From Ferrovibrio sp. (GTDB lineage: Bacteria; Pseudomonadota; Alphaproteobacteria; Ferrovibrionales; Ferrovibrionaceae): a DNA stretch of 64,000 nucleotides. Positions 36,887-46,703 of this stretch are shown one piece after another. A program made the position numbers and the translations under genes. The stretch spans positions 62,001-126,000 of the forward strand of contig NZ_JAGOLP010000005.1 in assembly GCF_017994015.1 (NCBI RefSeq). Reading direction: 5' to 3'. The notes beneath the pieces were generated by a model that was given only the letters and a program-made list of their open reading frames with translations, did not search any database and was not told where the DNA came from. Each line of letters opens with the position of its first letter. The first letter of the stretch is position 1.

Positions 36887-38790
36887 CCCTCCCGGCCCGG
36901 CTTGACCGCATCCGCGGTGGTGGCGGGTATCTGGCTGGGCGGCCGGTTGCGCCGCGACGGATCCAGTTTTTGCACTTCCAGCATGATGTCGCGCGCAATC
37001 GGCGCTGCCGCCTTGGAGCCGGAACCGCCATGCTCCACAATCACAGCGCAGCAGTAACGCGGCGCGGAGATCGGCGCAAAGGCGACAAAAAGCGCATGAT
37101 CACGCTCTTCCCAAGGCTTTTCCTCATTTTTGCGCACGCGGGTATCACGCTCGGCCTTGGAGATACGGCGCACCTGGCTGGAGCCGGTTTTGCCGGCCAT
37201 GGCGAATTGCGGCTGAGTGATGCGGGCGCCATGCGCGGTGCCGCGCGGCGGCGTGGTCACCCGGATCATGCCTTCCAGCACAATATCAAGATGCTCGCGC
37301 TTGATGTTCAGCGACGGATAAAGCTGGCTTGCCGGGCGTGTTTCGCTGGATGGCCCCAGCACATCATCCAGCCGCACCAGGCGCGGCTGCACAGCATAGC
37401 CGCCATTGGCCAGCCGCGCCGTCATCACCGCCAATTGCAGCGGCGTGGCCAGCACATAACCCTGGCCGATGCCCACCACCAGAGTTTCACCCTGCGCCCA
37501 GGGCTGACCCAGCGCAGCCTGTTTCCAGGCCCGGGTCGGGATCAGGCCCTTGCGTTCGGCGGTAACATGCACGCCGCTGACATCGCCAAGGCCGAGCCTT
37601 TTTGACATATCGGCAATCTTGTCGACGCCGATGCGCCGGGCCGCTTCGTAGAAATAGACATCGCAGCTTTCCTCCAGTGCCTGCACCAGATTCATGCTGC
37701 CATGGCCGCCTTTTTTCCAGCAATGGAAGGTGTTGTTGCCCAGCTCCACATGGCCGGGACAGAAGACCCGTGTATCCGGCGTTACCGCGCCGGCTTCCAG
37801 CGCAGCCAGCCCCACCACCATCTTGAAGGTGGAACCGGGCGGATACTGGCCCTGCACCGCCTTGTTGGTCAGCGGCTTGTATTTGTCGCCATTAAGCTGG
37901 CGCCATTGCGCGGTGGTGATGCCAACATTGAACCAGTTCGGATCAAAGCCGGGATTGGACACCATAGTCAGCACTTCGCCGGTATGCACATCCATCACCA
38001 CGGCGGCGGCACTTTCATCCTTCAGCCGTTCGGCGGTGAAACGCTGCAATTCTGCATCGATGCTGAGCACCACATCATCGCCGGCCAGGCCATCAGTGCG
38101 ATCCAGTTCACGGATGGCGCGGCCATAGGCATTCACCTCGATCTGGCTATGCCCGGCGCGGCCGCGCAAATCCTCGTCGAACAGTTTTTCGATGCCTGTC
38201 TTGCCAATGCGGAAGCCGGGCAGTTCCAGCAGCGGATCGTCGCCCAGTTCATTCTCGGCCACGGCGCCAACATAACCCACCACATGGCTGAAAATCGGCC
38301 CCATGCCGTAATCGCGGGTCTCGCCAACATCAAGCTGCACGCCAGGCAGATCAGGGCTGTGCAGATTGACGCGGGCAAAATCCTCCCATGACAAATTCTC
38401 GGCCACCACCGCCGGCACAAACTTGCGCCGCCGCTCGATCTCGCGTTTGACGCGGGCGCGCTGCGTATCATCAATCTGAATCAATTCGGCCAGCGCAGTG
38501 AGCGTGGCATCCACATTGCGCGTCTGCTCGGCCACGATCAGCACGCGATAATTGCGCCGGTTGGAGGCCAGTTCGGTGCCAAAACGATCCAGCACCCGGC
38601 CACGGCGCGGCGGCAGCAGCCGCATCGAAATACGGTTTTCATCCGACAGCAGCTTGTAGCGATCTGCTTCCAGTACCTGTAGGTAATACAGCCGCCCCGC
38701 CAAGCCGCCAAACAAGGCAAGCTGCCCTGCGCCGAGCATCAGAGCGCGGCGGCTGAAAACACGTTGGATATCATTGTCGCGCTTGTTCAC
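36883..38790 (-). CDS. mrdA: Penicillin-binding protein 2 (transpeptidase)
   Basis: A 635-residue class B PBP. One N-terminal helix (about 18-38) is followed by the pedestal domain (about 55-230) and the transpeptidase domain. Active-site motifs are PGSTFKM (SxxK, about 327), ESCDVYFY in the SxN position and KTGSSQ (about 555). CPGHVELGNNTFHCWKKGGHG is a PBP2-type insertion with two Cys. It crosslinks peptidoglycan in the elongasome with RodA. Confidence 0.96.
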   Translation of the reverse strand: MNKRDNDIQRVFSRRALMLGAGQLALFGGLAGRLYYLQVLEADRYKLLSDENRISMRLLPPRRGRVLDRFGTELASNRRNYRVLIVAEQTRNVDATLTALAELIQIDDTQRARVKREIERRRKFVPAVVAENLSWEDFARVNLHSPDLPGVQLDVGETRDYGMGPIFSHVVGYVGAVAENELGDDPLLELPGFRIGKTGIEKLFDEDLRGRAGHSQIEVNAYGRAIRELDRTDGLAGDDVVLSIDAELQRFTAERLKDESAAAVVMDVHTGEVLTMVSNPGFDPNWFNVGITTAQWRQLNGDKYKPLTNKAVQGQYPPGSTFKMVVGLAALEAGAVTPDTRVFCPGHVELGNNTFHCWKKGGHGSMNLVQALEESCDVYFYEAARRIGVDKIADMSKRLGLGDVSGVHVTAERKGLIPTRAWKQAALGQPWAQGETLVVGIGQGYVLATPLQLAVMTARLANGGYAVQPRLVRLDDVLGPSSETRPASQLYPSLNIKREHLDIVLEGMIRVTTPPRGTAHGARITQPQFAMAGKTGSSQVRRISKAERDTRVRKNEEKPWEERDHALFVAFAPISAPRYCCAVIVEHGGSGSKAAAPIARDIMLEVQKLDPSRRNRPPSQIPATTADAVKPGREG

Positions 38791-38817
38791 GCCGGCCCCA
38801 TCATGCTGGCATGCCGA

Positions 38818-39339
38818 TCATGTCGACAGGCCTGGGCGCAGATAGCGCTGCTCGATCCGGCTCAGCAGCCAGTAGATAGCGGGATAAAGCCCGAGCGACA
38901 GCGCAAGCTGGGCCAGCACCGGGCGGAATTCATGCAGCTGCCAATGCAGCAGGCTGGCAATGCTCCAACTGATCAGGCTGGCGCCAACCGCCACCATGGC
39001 AAAACCCCACCAATTGACCAGGAAGGACGAACCAAGGAAAACCCGGCGCTGCGACACACCGAGTTCATGCGTCAGCAGCAGCAGCAGCGCGTTGAGGCCA
39101 AGTGGCCCGGCGGTGATCAGATCAACCACCAGGCCGATCAGGAAAGCGCCCAGCATCGACATCAGATCGGCGCGGAAAATGCTCCAGTAGAATACCGCCA
39201 TCAAGGCCAAGGCCGGGCTGATGGTGGCAAAATGCGGCAGTCCGACCGGGGCAAGGCCGCAGGCGACCAGCACCAGGCAGGTGACAATCGGCAGGAAGCC
39301 GCGCAGCCGCTGCACCGAGACGGCAAGCGGTTTCATCAC
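38818..39339 (-). CDS. mreD: Rod shape-determining protein MreD
   Basis: A 173-residue protein with about five helices. GLAPVGLPHFATISPALALMAVFYWSIFRADLMSMLGAFLIGLVVDLITAGPLGLNAL (key: PD/ADLMSMLGAFLIGLVVDL, about 50-80) is the MreD signature. It overlaps mreC by 4 bp. It is an inner-membrane elongasome component. Confidence 0.92.
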   Translation of the reverse strand: MMKPLAVSVQRLRGFLPIVTCLVLVACGLAPVGLPHFATISPALALMAVFYWSIFRADLMSMLGAFLIGLVVDLITAGPLGLNALLLLLTHELGVSQRRVFLGSSFLVNWWGFAMVAVGASLISWSIASLLHWQLHEFRPVLAQLALSLGLYPAIYWLLSRIEQRYLRPGLST

Positions 39340-40214
39340 GGCTTGCGAGCGGCCGGGCGCGCCGCCTCCTCGGCTTCAAGCCGGGTTTCCTCAAACTGCA
39401 CCACACGCAGGAAATCCAGCCGGCCAAGTTCAACAAACGGCCGCAGCCGTACATTGCCCTCGCCCACAGCAACAATCTCGCCAACCGGAATGCCAACCGG
39501 GAATTGGCCGCCATCGCCAGAAGTCACCACCATCTGGCCAACCTGCGGCTTGGCGCCGGCATGCAGATATTCCAGCTTGGGCTGCGGCGAGTTATCGCCG
39601 GCCAGGACGGCACGATGGCCGGTTTCCTGGATCATCACCGGCAGGCGCGAATTGAGGTCGGTGAGCAGCAGTATACGTGCGGCACGCTGGCCCACTTCGG
39701 CCACACGGCCAACGTAGCCGCCCTCTCCGATGGTGGCCTGGCCTTTTTTGACGCCATCCTTGCTGCCGATATTGATCAATGCCGTGCGCACGAAAAGGCC
39801 GCCGCCATCGGCAATGACACGGCCGGTGACAAAGCTGTGGCCCAGATCGGGGCCGGCAGCCAGCAGACGGCGCAGGCTGGCATTATCCTGCTCCAGCCGG
39901 CGCGCCACGTCCTGCCATTGCAGCAGGCGGGCATTCTCGGTGCGTAGCCGCACATTTTCTTCATGCGCGAAGATCAGGTCGTCGATGGTGCCGACGATAT
40001 TGCCGATAAAGGCGATGGGCTGAGATACGGCGGTGAGCATTGGTTCGAAGATATCCGCCGTGATCGCCCGCACGCGCTCCACCGCCGGGCGGTCGATACG
40101 GCTGAGCAGGATCAGGCCAAGGGCCGCGCCGATCAGCAGCAGAAAGGCAAAGCGCTGCACCAGCCCCTTTATCGGTGCTGCCAGCCGCATGCTGCGTCCG
40201 GTCCGCCCTCGCAT
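39336..40214 (-). CDS. mreC: Rod shape-determining protein MreC
   Basis: A 292-residue protein. One N-terminal helix (about 16-38) is followed by a coiled coil (about 75-110, EENVRLRTENARLLQWQ) and a periplasmic beta-barrel pair (about 115-270, with GRVIADGG, NIGSKDGVKKGQA, GYVGRV and TSGDGGQFPVGIPVGEI). MreC links MreB to PBP2. AGGAGGGGG precedes the start; a second ATG at 40190 is possible. Confidence 0.95.
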   Translation of the reverse strand: MRGRTGRSMRLAAPIKGLVQRFAFLLLIGAALGLILLSRIDRPAVERVRAITADIFEPMLTAVSQPIAFIGNIVGTIDDLIFAHEENVRLRTENARLLQWQDVARRLEQDNASLRRLLAAGPDLGHSFVTGRVIADGGGLFVRTALINIGSKDGVKKGQATIGEGGYVGRVAEVGQRAARILLLTDLNSRLPVMIQETGHRAVLAGDNSPQPKLEYLHAGAKPQVGQMVVTSGDGGQFPVGIPVGEIVAVGEGNVRLRPFVELGRLDFLRVVQFEETRLEAEEAARPAARKP

Positions 40215-40260
40215 CTCGCTCCGTCAGCCCCCTCCTGAATACCGCCCCGCCACCCCTGGC

Positions 40261-41319
<1,059 letters not shown>

Positions 41320-41418
41320 TCATGAACCAGATATTGCGGCCGTTATGCTGCCTTGAGCCGGGATACGCAAGGCCCCAAACCCGCTATTTCCGCCAGCTTT
41401 AAGCACCAGTATTGCCAT

Positions 41419-42981
41419 TTACGCACTCAACGCCTGTGGTGCGGTCTTCTCGCGTTTCACCAGCAACTTGTTGAGCGCATGGATATAAGCCCGCGCCGAA
41501 GCCACCAGCGTATCGGCATCTGCACCCTGGCCGTTCACGGTCTTGCCCGCTTCGGCCAGCCGCACCGTCACCTCGGCCTGCGCATCGGTGCCTTCGGTTA
41601 CCGCATGTACCTGATAGAGCTGCAACTTGGCGTCGTGTGGGTACAATTCTTTAATCGCGTTGAATGTGGCGTCGACCGGACCGTTGCCAGTCGCCTTCAC
41701 TGCCGCTGGGCGGCCATCGATCTCCAGTTCCAGCTCCGCCGATTGCGGCCCCTTGGAACCGGCCACCACCTGCAACGAGACAAACTGGATGCGGTCATTA
41801 CCGCGCCACACGGCGTCATCCACCAGCGCCAGCAAATCCTCGTCGAACACATCCTTCTTGCGGTCGGCCAGATCCTTGAAACGCGTGAAAGCATCGTTGA
41901 GCTGATTGTCGGCCAGATGGAAACCAAGCTCTTCCAGTTTTTTGCGGAAGGCATGGCGGCCGGAATGTTTGCCCATCACCAGCGTGGAGCGATTGAGACC
42001 AACCGATTCCGGCGTCATGATCTCGTAAGTGCCGGCATGTTTCAGCATGCCATCCTGGTGGATGCCGCTTTCATGCGCGAAGGCATTGGCGCCGACAATG
42101 GCCTTGTTGGGCTGCACGTTGAAGCCGGTGATCGACGACAGCAGCCGCGAGGCTTTGGTGATGTCGGTGGTACGGATGCCGGTTTCAAAAGCCATCGCAT
42201 CGCCGCGTGTGCGCAACGCCATCACGATCTCTTCCAGCGCGGCATTGCCGGCGCGTTCGCCGATGCCGTTGATGGTGCATTCCACCTGGCGTGCGCCGCC
42301 GATCACGGCCGCCAGCGAATTGGCCACTGCAAGACCCAGATCATTATGACAATGCGCAGAAAAGCGCGCCTGATCGCTGTTTGGCACGTTCTCAATCAGA
42401 TAACGCATCAGCCGGGTATATTCATCCGGCACTGTGTAACCCACCGTATCGGGCACATTGATGGTGCGTGCGCCGGCCTTGATCGCGCTCTCGATCAGGC
42501 GGCAGAGAAATTCGGGGTCTGAGCGTGTGCCATCCTCGCAGCTCCATTCCACATCATCGCACAGATTGCGCGCATGGCTGACACTATCGATCACCGCCTG
42601 ATGCACCGCCTCCGGCTCCATCTGCAATTTGTATTTCATATGCAGCGGGCTGGTGGAGATGAAGGTGTGGATGCGGGCCTGGCGCGCCGGGCGCAAAGCT
42701 TCCCAGGCACGATCAATATCCTTGCGGCCAGCACGGCTCAGACCACAGACGATAGAGTTCTTCACCCGCTTGGCAATTTCATTCACCGCCTCGAAATCGC
42801 CATTGGAGGCAATCGGAAAGCCGGCTTCGATAACATCGACGCCCATGCCTTCGAGCAATTCGGCGATACGCAGCTTCTCTTCCAGATTCATCGAGCAGCC
42901 GGGTGATTGCTCACCATCACGCAAGGTGGTGTCAAAAATCACAACCCGGTCGCGGGTTTGCTGGGTGCTGGCTTCAGTCAT
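41419..42981 (-). CDS. leuA: 2-isopropylmalate synthase
   Basis: A 520-residue enzyme that condenses acetyl-CoA and 2-oxoisovalerate, the first step of leucine synthesis. Motifs: FDTTLRDGEQSPG (about 17-29), HCHNDLGLAVANSLAAV (metal His pair, about 205) and GIGERAGNAALEE, then the regulatory C-terminal domain (about 395-500) where leucine binds. The start at 42981 is behind GGAAAGG. A 34-codon frame upstream ends by ATGA overlap with this start (see findings). Confidence 0.96.
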   Translation of the reverse strand: MTEASTQQTRDRVVIFDTTLRDGEQSPGCSMNLEEKLRIAELLEGMGVDVIEAGFPIASNGDFEAVNEIAKRVKNSIVCGLSRAGRKDIDRAWEALRPARQARIHTFISTSPLHMKYKLQMEPEAVHQAVIDSVSHARNLCDDVEWSCEDGTRSDPEFLCRLIESAIKAGARTINVPDTVGYTVPDEYTRLMRYLIENVPNSDQARFSAHCHNDLGLAVANSLAAVIGGARQVECTINGIGERAGNAALEEIVMALRTRGDAMAFETGIRTTDITKASRLLSSITGFNVQPNKAIVGANAFAHESGIHQDGMLKHAGTYEIMTPESVGLNRSTLVMGKHSGRHAFRKKLEELGFHLADNQLNDAFTRFKDLADRKKDVFDEDLLALVDDAVWRGNDRIQFVSLQVVAGSKGPQSAELELEIDGRPAAVKATGNGPVDATFNAIKELYPHDAKLQLYQVHAVTEGTDAQAEVTVRLAEAGKTVNGQGADADTLVASARAYIHALNKLLVKREKTAPQALSA

Positions 42982-43462
42982 GGCGATGGCCTTTCCGCCC
43001 TGGCGGATACCGGGTTGACCGGAACCGCAGCCTGCTTGCCGCGCCATATCCGATCCAGCCGATATTTCCGTGGTTTAGCCATAGTGTACACGCTTCGGCC
43101 GGTCCTCGGCAAAGGCTAGCCGAAGGAAAGCCCGGCCAGCGATAAAAACAGGAAGTTACATGGTTAATGTGCGCTGCCCGGCTTAACAGAGCGTGAACGG
43201 GACGGTTTTGAATTTTTGCGCTGCGATTGCGGCAAATTCATGGTCCCCGCAATAGTTGTGCGAAGCAATTGCAACTAAAACTAATAATACACTCAGTATA
43301 ATCATCGTATTAGCGATAATTAATGCGTAAGCCCTTAAAACAATTGATAAACCTGATTCTGCTTGATGCGTGTGGGCGGGCAGAGTCGCGGATGGCTTAA
43401 TTACATTTTTTAGCCGTTCTTTTGATTTCGCAGCCCCGAATAAGGAAAGAGACAGAGTGATC
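42982..43462. other. 480-bp region between divergent leuA and XRE genes
   Basis: No convincing long gene. The leuA-proximal third is GC-rich and holds a 34-codon minus-strand frame (42978-43082), a palindrome GTGTACAC (43084-43091) and a 7-bp hairpin CTTCGGC/GCCGAAG (43093-43125). The XRE-proximal part is strikingly AT-rich, with a palindrome GCAATTGC (43265-43272) and a perfect -10-like TATAAT (43297-43302). Both promoters should be here. Confidence 0.55.
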
Positions 43463-43939
43463 ATGACAGAGGAACGGAGCGAAGGCCGGGTGCGGGGCAC
43501 CAAAAGCCGTGGGCCGAACCAGTTTGACTGCCATGTCGGGCGGCGCCTGCGGGCGGCGCGAACCCTCGCAGGCATCAGTCAGACCAGGCTGGGCGAGGCA
43601 GTGGGCCTGACCTTCCAGCAGATTCAGAAATACGAAAAGGGCATGAACCGCATCGGCGCCAGCCGGTTGCAGCAATTTGCCCATATCCTGAATGTGCCGC
43701 CCTCATATTTCTTCGAGGGCCAGGTGGATGAGGCCGCCAGCCTGGATACCGCCGCCGTCAATGATGAGATTGATGCCGAAACTGCCGGCCGCGTCTCGCA
43801 GCGCCAGGCGATGGAGCTGGTGCGCTATTTCAGCCGCATCGATTCGAAAAGCCTGCGGCGCCACATCTTCGATCTGGTGAAAGCCGCCGGTGCTGCGCCG
43901 GGCGAAATCACTGCCGGCGCCAGCAACGACAGCGAATAA
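43463..43939 (+). CDS. XRE-family helix-turn-helix regulator
   Basis: A 158-residue cytoplasmic DNA-binding protein. The HTH is VGRRLRAARTLAGISQTRLGEAVGLTFQQIQKYEKGMNRIGASRL (about 25-70; key SQTRLGEAVGLTFQQIQKYE). Its C-terminal half is helical with an RYFSRIDSKSLRRHIFDLVK segment. This form is common in alphaproteobacteria, for example Caulobacter and rhizobial regulators, where targets differ. The start at 43463 is behind AAGGAAAGAG. The long AT-rich upstream region suggests it is regulated itself. Confidence 0.9.
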   Translation: MTEERSEGRVRGTKSRGPNQFDCHVGRRLRAARTLAGISQTRLGEAVGLTFQQIQKYEKGMNRIGASRLQQFAHILNVPPSYFFEGQVDEAASLDTAAVNDEIDAETAGRVSQRQAMELVRYFSRIDSKSLRRHIFDLVKAAGAAPGEITAGASNDSE

Positions 43940-43958
43940 TCGCGCAACACCCTGCTCT

Positions 43959-43998
43959 ATCAAGGCCGCTTTTGCCGCCTGGCGAAAGCGGCCTTGAT
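43959..43998. terminator. Hairpin overlapping the lysR 3' end
   Basis: A perfect 14-bp stem (ATCAAGGCCGCTTT with its complement) and 12-nt loop begins 20 bp after the XRE stop and covers the last codons of the convergent LysR gene. A TTTC follows on the plus strand. It is a likely terminator for the XRE transcript. Confidence 0.6.
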
Positions 43999-44871
43999 TT
44001 CACCTAGCAGTGCCTGAGCCGGCGCCGATAGCTGACGACCACGCAATTGCAGGCAGCCAATCTGGCGGCTGAGCGCCGGGCCGATCAATGGCCGCATGGT
44101 AAGCCGCTCGCTGGCAAACATGGAAAAGGTCAGTGCCGGCAGCGCGGTGACGCCAAGCCCGGCCGAAACCAGCGCAATGGCCGAAGCGATCTGCTCAACT
44201 TCATAACGCGGCGCCAGCGCAAAATCCGCTTGCAACAGCACTGCATCGGCCAGCCGGCGCACCGAGGTGGAGCCAGCCATCGCCACATAAGCGTGGCCGG
44301 CCAGGGCGCGCCAGGGCAGCGGCCCGTTGCCGGCCAGCGCATGATCGTCGCGGCAGACCAGATGGATACGATCAGCGCCCAATTCCTCATAGGTCAGCAG
44401 CGGTGTATCGGCAATCCGGGTGGTGACCGCGAAATCCGCCACGCCATCGACCACCAGCGCCACGGCGCGTTCATGCATCACATCATGAATAGCCACGTCG
44501 ATGCCGGGATATTTGCTTTGCAGCGCTGATAATGCCGTGGGCAGAAATGATGCCGCAATGGAGGGCAGCACCGCGATGGCAAGCCGGCCATGCAAACCGC
44601 TGGCGCGCGACGCAACACCCTGCAATGCCACTTTCACATCGCGCAGCAGATCATCCGCCACCGCCGCGAGATGACGGCCATCCGCGGTGAGCCGCACCGA
44701 GCGTGTGGTGCGGTCAAACAGCATCAAACCGAGTTCAGCCTCGATCTTGGCAATTGCCACGCTGAGCGCAGGCTGCGACAGATTGAGTTTGCTGGCAGCG
44801 GCGCTGAAGCTGCCCAGCCTGGCCGTGGCCGCAAAAATCTCAAGCTGGCGCAAGGTCAGATTTATAGACAT
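43960..44871 (-). CDS. LysR-family transcriptional regulator
   Basis: A 303-residue regulator. The N-terminal HTH (LRQLEIFAATARLGSFSAAASKLNLSQPALSVAIAKIEAELG, about 7-50) and a type-2 periplasmic-binding-like effector domain (about 90-295) are standard. It is divergent from the AtuA-like gene, so it probably controls that cassette. A dyad TTATAGA-N5-TCTATAA spans its own start codon, suiting autoregulation. Confidence 0.92.
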   Translation of the reverse strand: MSINLTLRQLEIFAATARLGSFSAAASKLNLSQPALSVAIAKIEAELGLMLFDRTTRSVRLTADGRHLAAVADDLLRDVKVALQGVASRASGLHGRLAIAVLPSIAASFLPTALSALQSKYPGIDVAIHDVMHERAVALVVDGVADFAVTTRIADTPLLTYEELGADRIHLVCRDDHALAGNGPLPWRALAGHAYVAMAGSTSVRRLADAVLLQADFALAPRYEVEQIASAIALVSAGLGVTALPALTFSMFASERLTMRPLIGPALSRQIGCLQLRGRQLSAPAQALLGEIKAAFARRQKRP

Positions 44872-44880
44872 GATCTATAA
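44862..44880. promoter_or_regulatory. Dyad across the lysR start codon, candidate LysR operator
   Basis: TTATAGA (44862-44868) and TCTATAA (44874-44880) are perfect inverted repeats with a 5-bp centre that contains the lysR ATG. A further CTATAG lies at 44883-44888. The spacing and AT content fit a LysR recognition or autoregulatory site in the divergent gap. Binding is inferred. Confidence 0.5.
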
Positions 44881-44961
44881 TCCTATAGTTAATATGTATT
44901 TGAGTTTATATATCACTTGGCTAGGGTCGCTGCGAGGCAACGCTCGCACAGGCTCAAAAAA

Positions 44962-46356
44962 GTGACCCAGTCGATCCATATCGGCGCTGGCGCCGGTTTT
45001 TCCGGCGACCGCCCAGGCGCAGCGCTTCCGGTGGTGGAAGCCTTGATCGCCGCCGGGCGCCCGGCTTTCCTGATCTTCGAGATGCTGGCTGAGCGCACCC
45101 TGGCGCTGGCGCAGCTTGATCGCCAGCGCGACCCGGCCGCCGGCCACAGCCCCAACCTGCTGGCGATGCTGGAACCGGTGCTGACACGCTGTCTGGATAA
45201 CAATATCCGTATCATCGGCAATTTTGGCGCCGCCAATCCGGCCGGTGCGGCACAGCGCATTGCCGATCTGGCGGCCCGTCTTGGCCATCCCACCGCCCGC
45301 ATCGCCGTTATAGCCGGCGATGACCTGAGCCAGGTGATGCGTGCCGAAGAACTGGCGGCATGTGAAGTGGATGGCCTGCTGCTGCGTGCCGATCCGATCA
45401 GCGGCAAATCGCCTGAAATCGTTGCAGCCAACGCCTATCTTGGCGCGGCGCCGATTGCCGCAGCCCTGGATGCCGGCGCACAGATTGTGGTCACCGGCCG
45501 CGTTGCGGATCCGGCACTCGTGCTCGGCCCGCTGGTACATGGCTTCGGCTGGCACTGGGATGATTGGCAGCGCCTTGCCGCCGGCACTTTGGCCGGCCAT
45601 CTGCTGGAATGTGGGCCGCAGGTGACGGGCGGCTATTTTGCCGATCCCGGCTTCAAGGATGCCGCCGATTTTGTTGATATCGGCTACCCGATTGCTGAAG
45701 TGGATATCGTCGGCAATATCGTTATCACCAAGCCGCCCGGCACTGGCGGCGTGGTCGATCTGCGCAGCGTGAAAGAGCAGATTCTCTACGAAATTCATGA
45801 TCCGGCCGCCTATCTCACACCCGATGTGGTGCTGGATCTGACGGAGGTGGAGCTGGAACAGCTTGGCCCCGACCGTGTGGCGGTGCGTGGCGCCCGAGGC
45901 CATGCCCGGCCGGAGCGGCTTAAGGCCACAGTCTGTATCAATGCAGGGCTGCTTGGCGAGGCGGAAATCTCCTATGCCGGACCAAATGCTGCGGCCCGCG
46001 CCCGGCTGGCCATTGAGATAGTGCGCCAGCGCATGGCGCGCGCATGGCCCGACCTGCCCTTGCGTGCCGATATCATCGGTATTTGCAGCAGTTTCGGCGA
46101 CAGCGCCGGCCACATGCTGGCGGCCAGCCACTTCAACACCGAAGACTTACGCGTGCGCTTCGCCACCCGCAGCACCGATCCGGCCCCGGTGCAGCGCCTG
46201 TTGGCCGAAGTGGAAGCACTCTACGTTGCCGGCCCGGCCGGTGGCGGTGGTGTGCGGCGCCAGACCACGCCGCAACTGGCCAGCGCTTCCTGCCTGATCG
46301 AGCGCAACCGGCTGCATCCCACAATGTATTTGCTGAACCCGGTGGCTGCCCAATGA
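44962..46356 (+). CDS. AtuA-like protein (DUF1446, acyclic terpene utilisation family)
   Basis: A 464-residue protein. IHIGAGAGFSGDRPGAALPVVEALI opens the family, with GNFGAANPAGAAQRI, VVTGRVADPALVLGPLVHGFGW and the CxS segment further on. AtuA of Pseudomonas is needed for growth on citronellol and geraniol, but its biochemical activity is not settled. I choose the GTG at 44962, which puts the family's typical N-terminus first; a TTG at 44917 is possible. Neither has a strong ribosome site. The next gene overlaps by ATGA. Confidence 0.85.
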   Translation: MTQSIHIGAGAGFSGDRPGAALPVVEALIAAGRPAFLIFEMLAERTLALAQLDRQRDPAAGHSPNLLAMLEPVLTRCLDNNIRIIGNFGAANPAGAAQRIADLAARLGHPTARIAVIAGDDLSQVMRAEELAACEVDGLLLRADPISGKSPEIVAANAYLGAAPIAAALDAGAQIVVTGRVADPALVLGPLVHGFGWHWDDWQRLAAGTLAGHLLECGPQVTGGYFADPGFKDAADFVDIGYPIAEVDIVGNIVITKPPGTGGVVDLRSVKEQILYEIHDPAAYLTPDVVLDLTEVELEQLGPDRVAVRGARGHARPERLKATVCINAGLLGEAEISYAGPNAAARARLAIEIVRQRMARAWPDLPLRADIIGICSSFGDSAGHMLAASHFNTEDLRVRFATRSTDPAPVQRLLAEVEALYVAGPAGGGGVRRQTTPQLASASCLIERNRLHPTMYLLNPVAAQ

Positions 46357-46703
46357 ATCAGGCCGGCATTCCTCTGCATCAGCTTGCCCATGCCCGCTCC
46401 GGCGACAAGGGCAACCGGCTCAACATCGCGCTGATCTGCTATCGGCCGGAAGATTATGCCCTGCTGGCAGCCGAAGTGACCGAAGCCCGCGTGATGGAAT
46501 TGTTTGCCCATCGTGGCGTAACCCGGGTGCAGCGTTACGACCTGCCGCGCCTGCATGCTTTCAACTTTGTGCTCGACAATGTTCTGGATGGCGGCGTCAA
46601 CGCCAGCCTCGGCCTGGATGGCCATGGCAAAACGCTGTCCTTCCACCTGCTTGGCCTATCCATAACAAAAGTAAACAACGGAGGAACCGATGAGACTGCA
46701 TAA
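46353..46703 (+). CDS. AtuA-associated small ferredoxin-fold-like protein
   Basis: A 116-residue protein: HQLAHARSGDKGNRLNIALICYRPEDYALL matches the short domain that in many AtuA proteins is fused to the C-terminus. Here it is a separate frame overlapping the AtuA gene by 4 bp (ATGA), so the two products probably act as subunits. Its 3' end overlaps the next gene by 14 bp. Confidence 0.78.
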   Translation: MNQAGIPLHQLAHARSGDKGNRLNIALICYRPEDYALLAAEVTEARVMELFAHRGVTRVQRYDLPRLHAFNFVLDNVLDGGVNASLGLDGHGKTLSFHLLGLSITKVNNGGTDETA

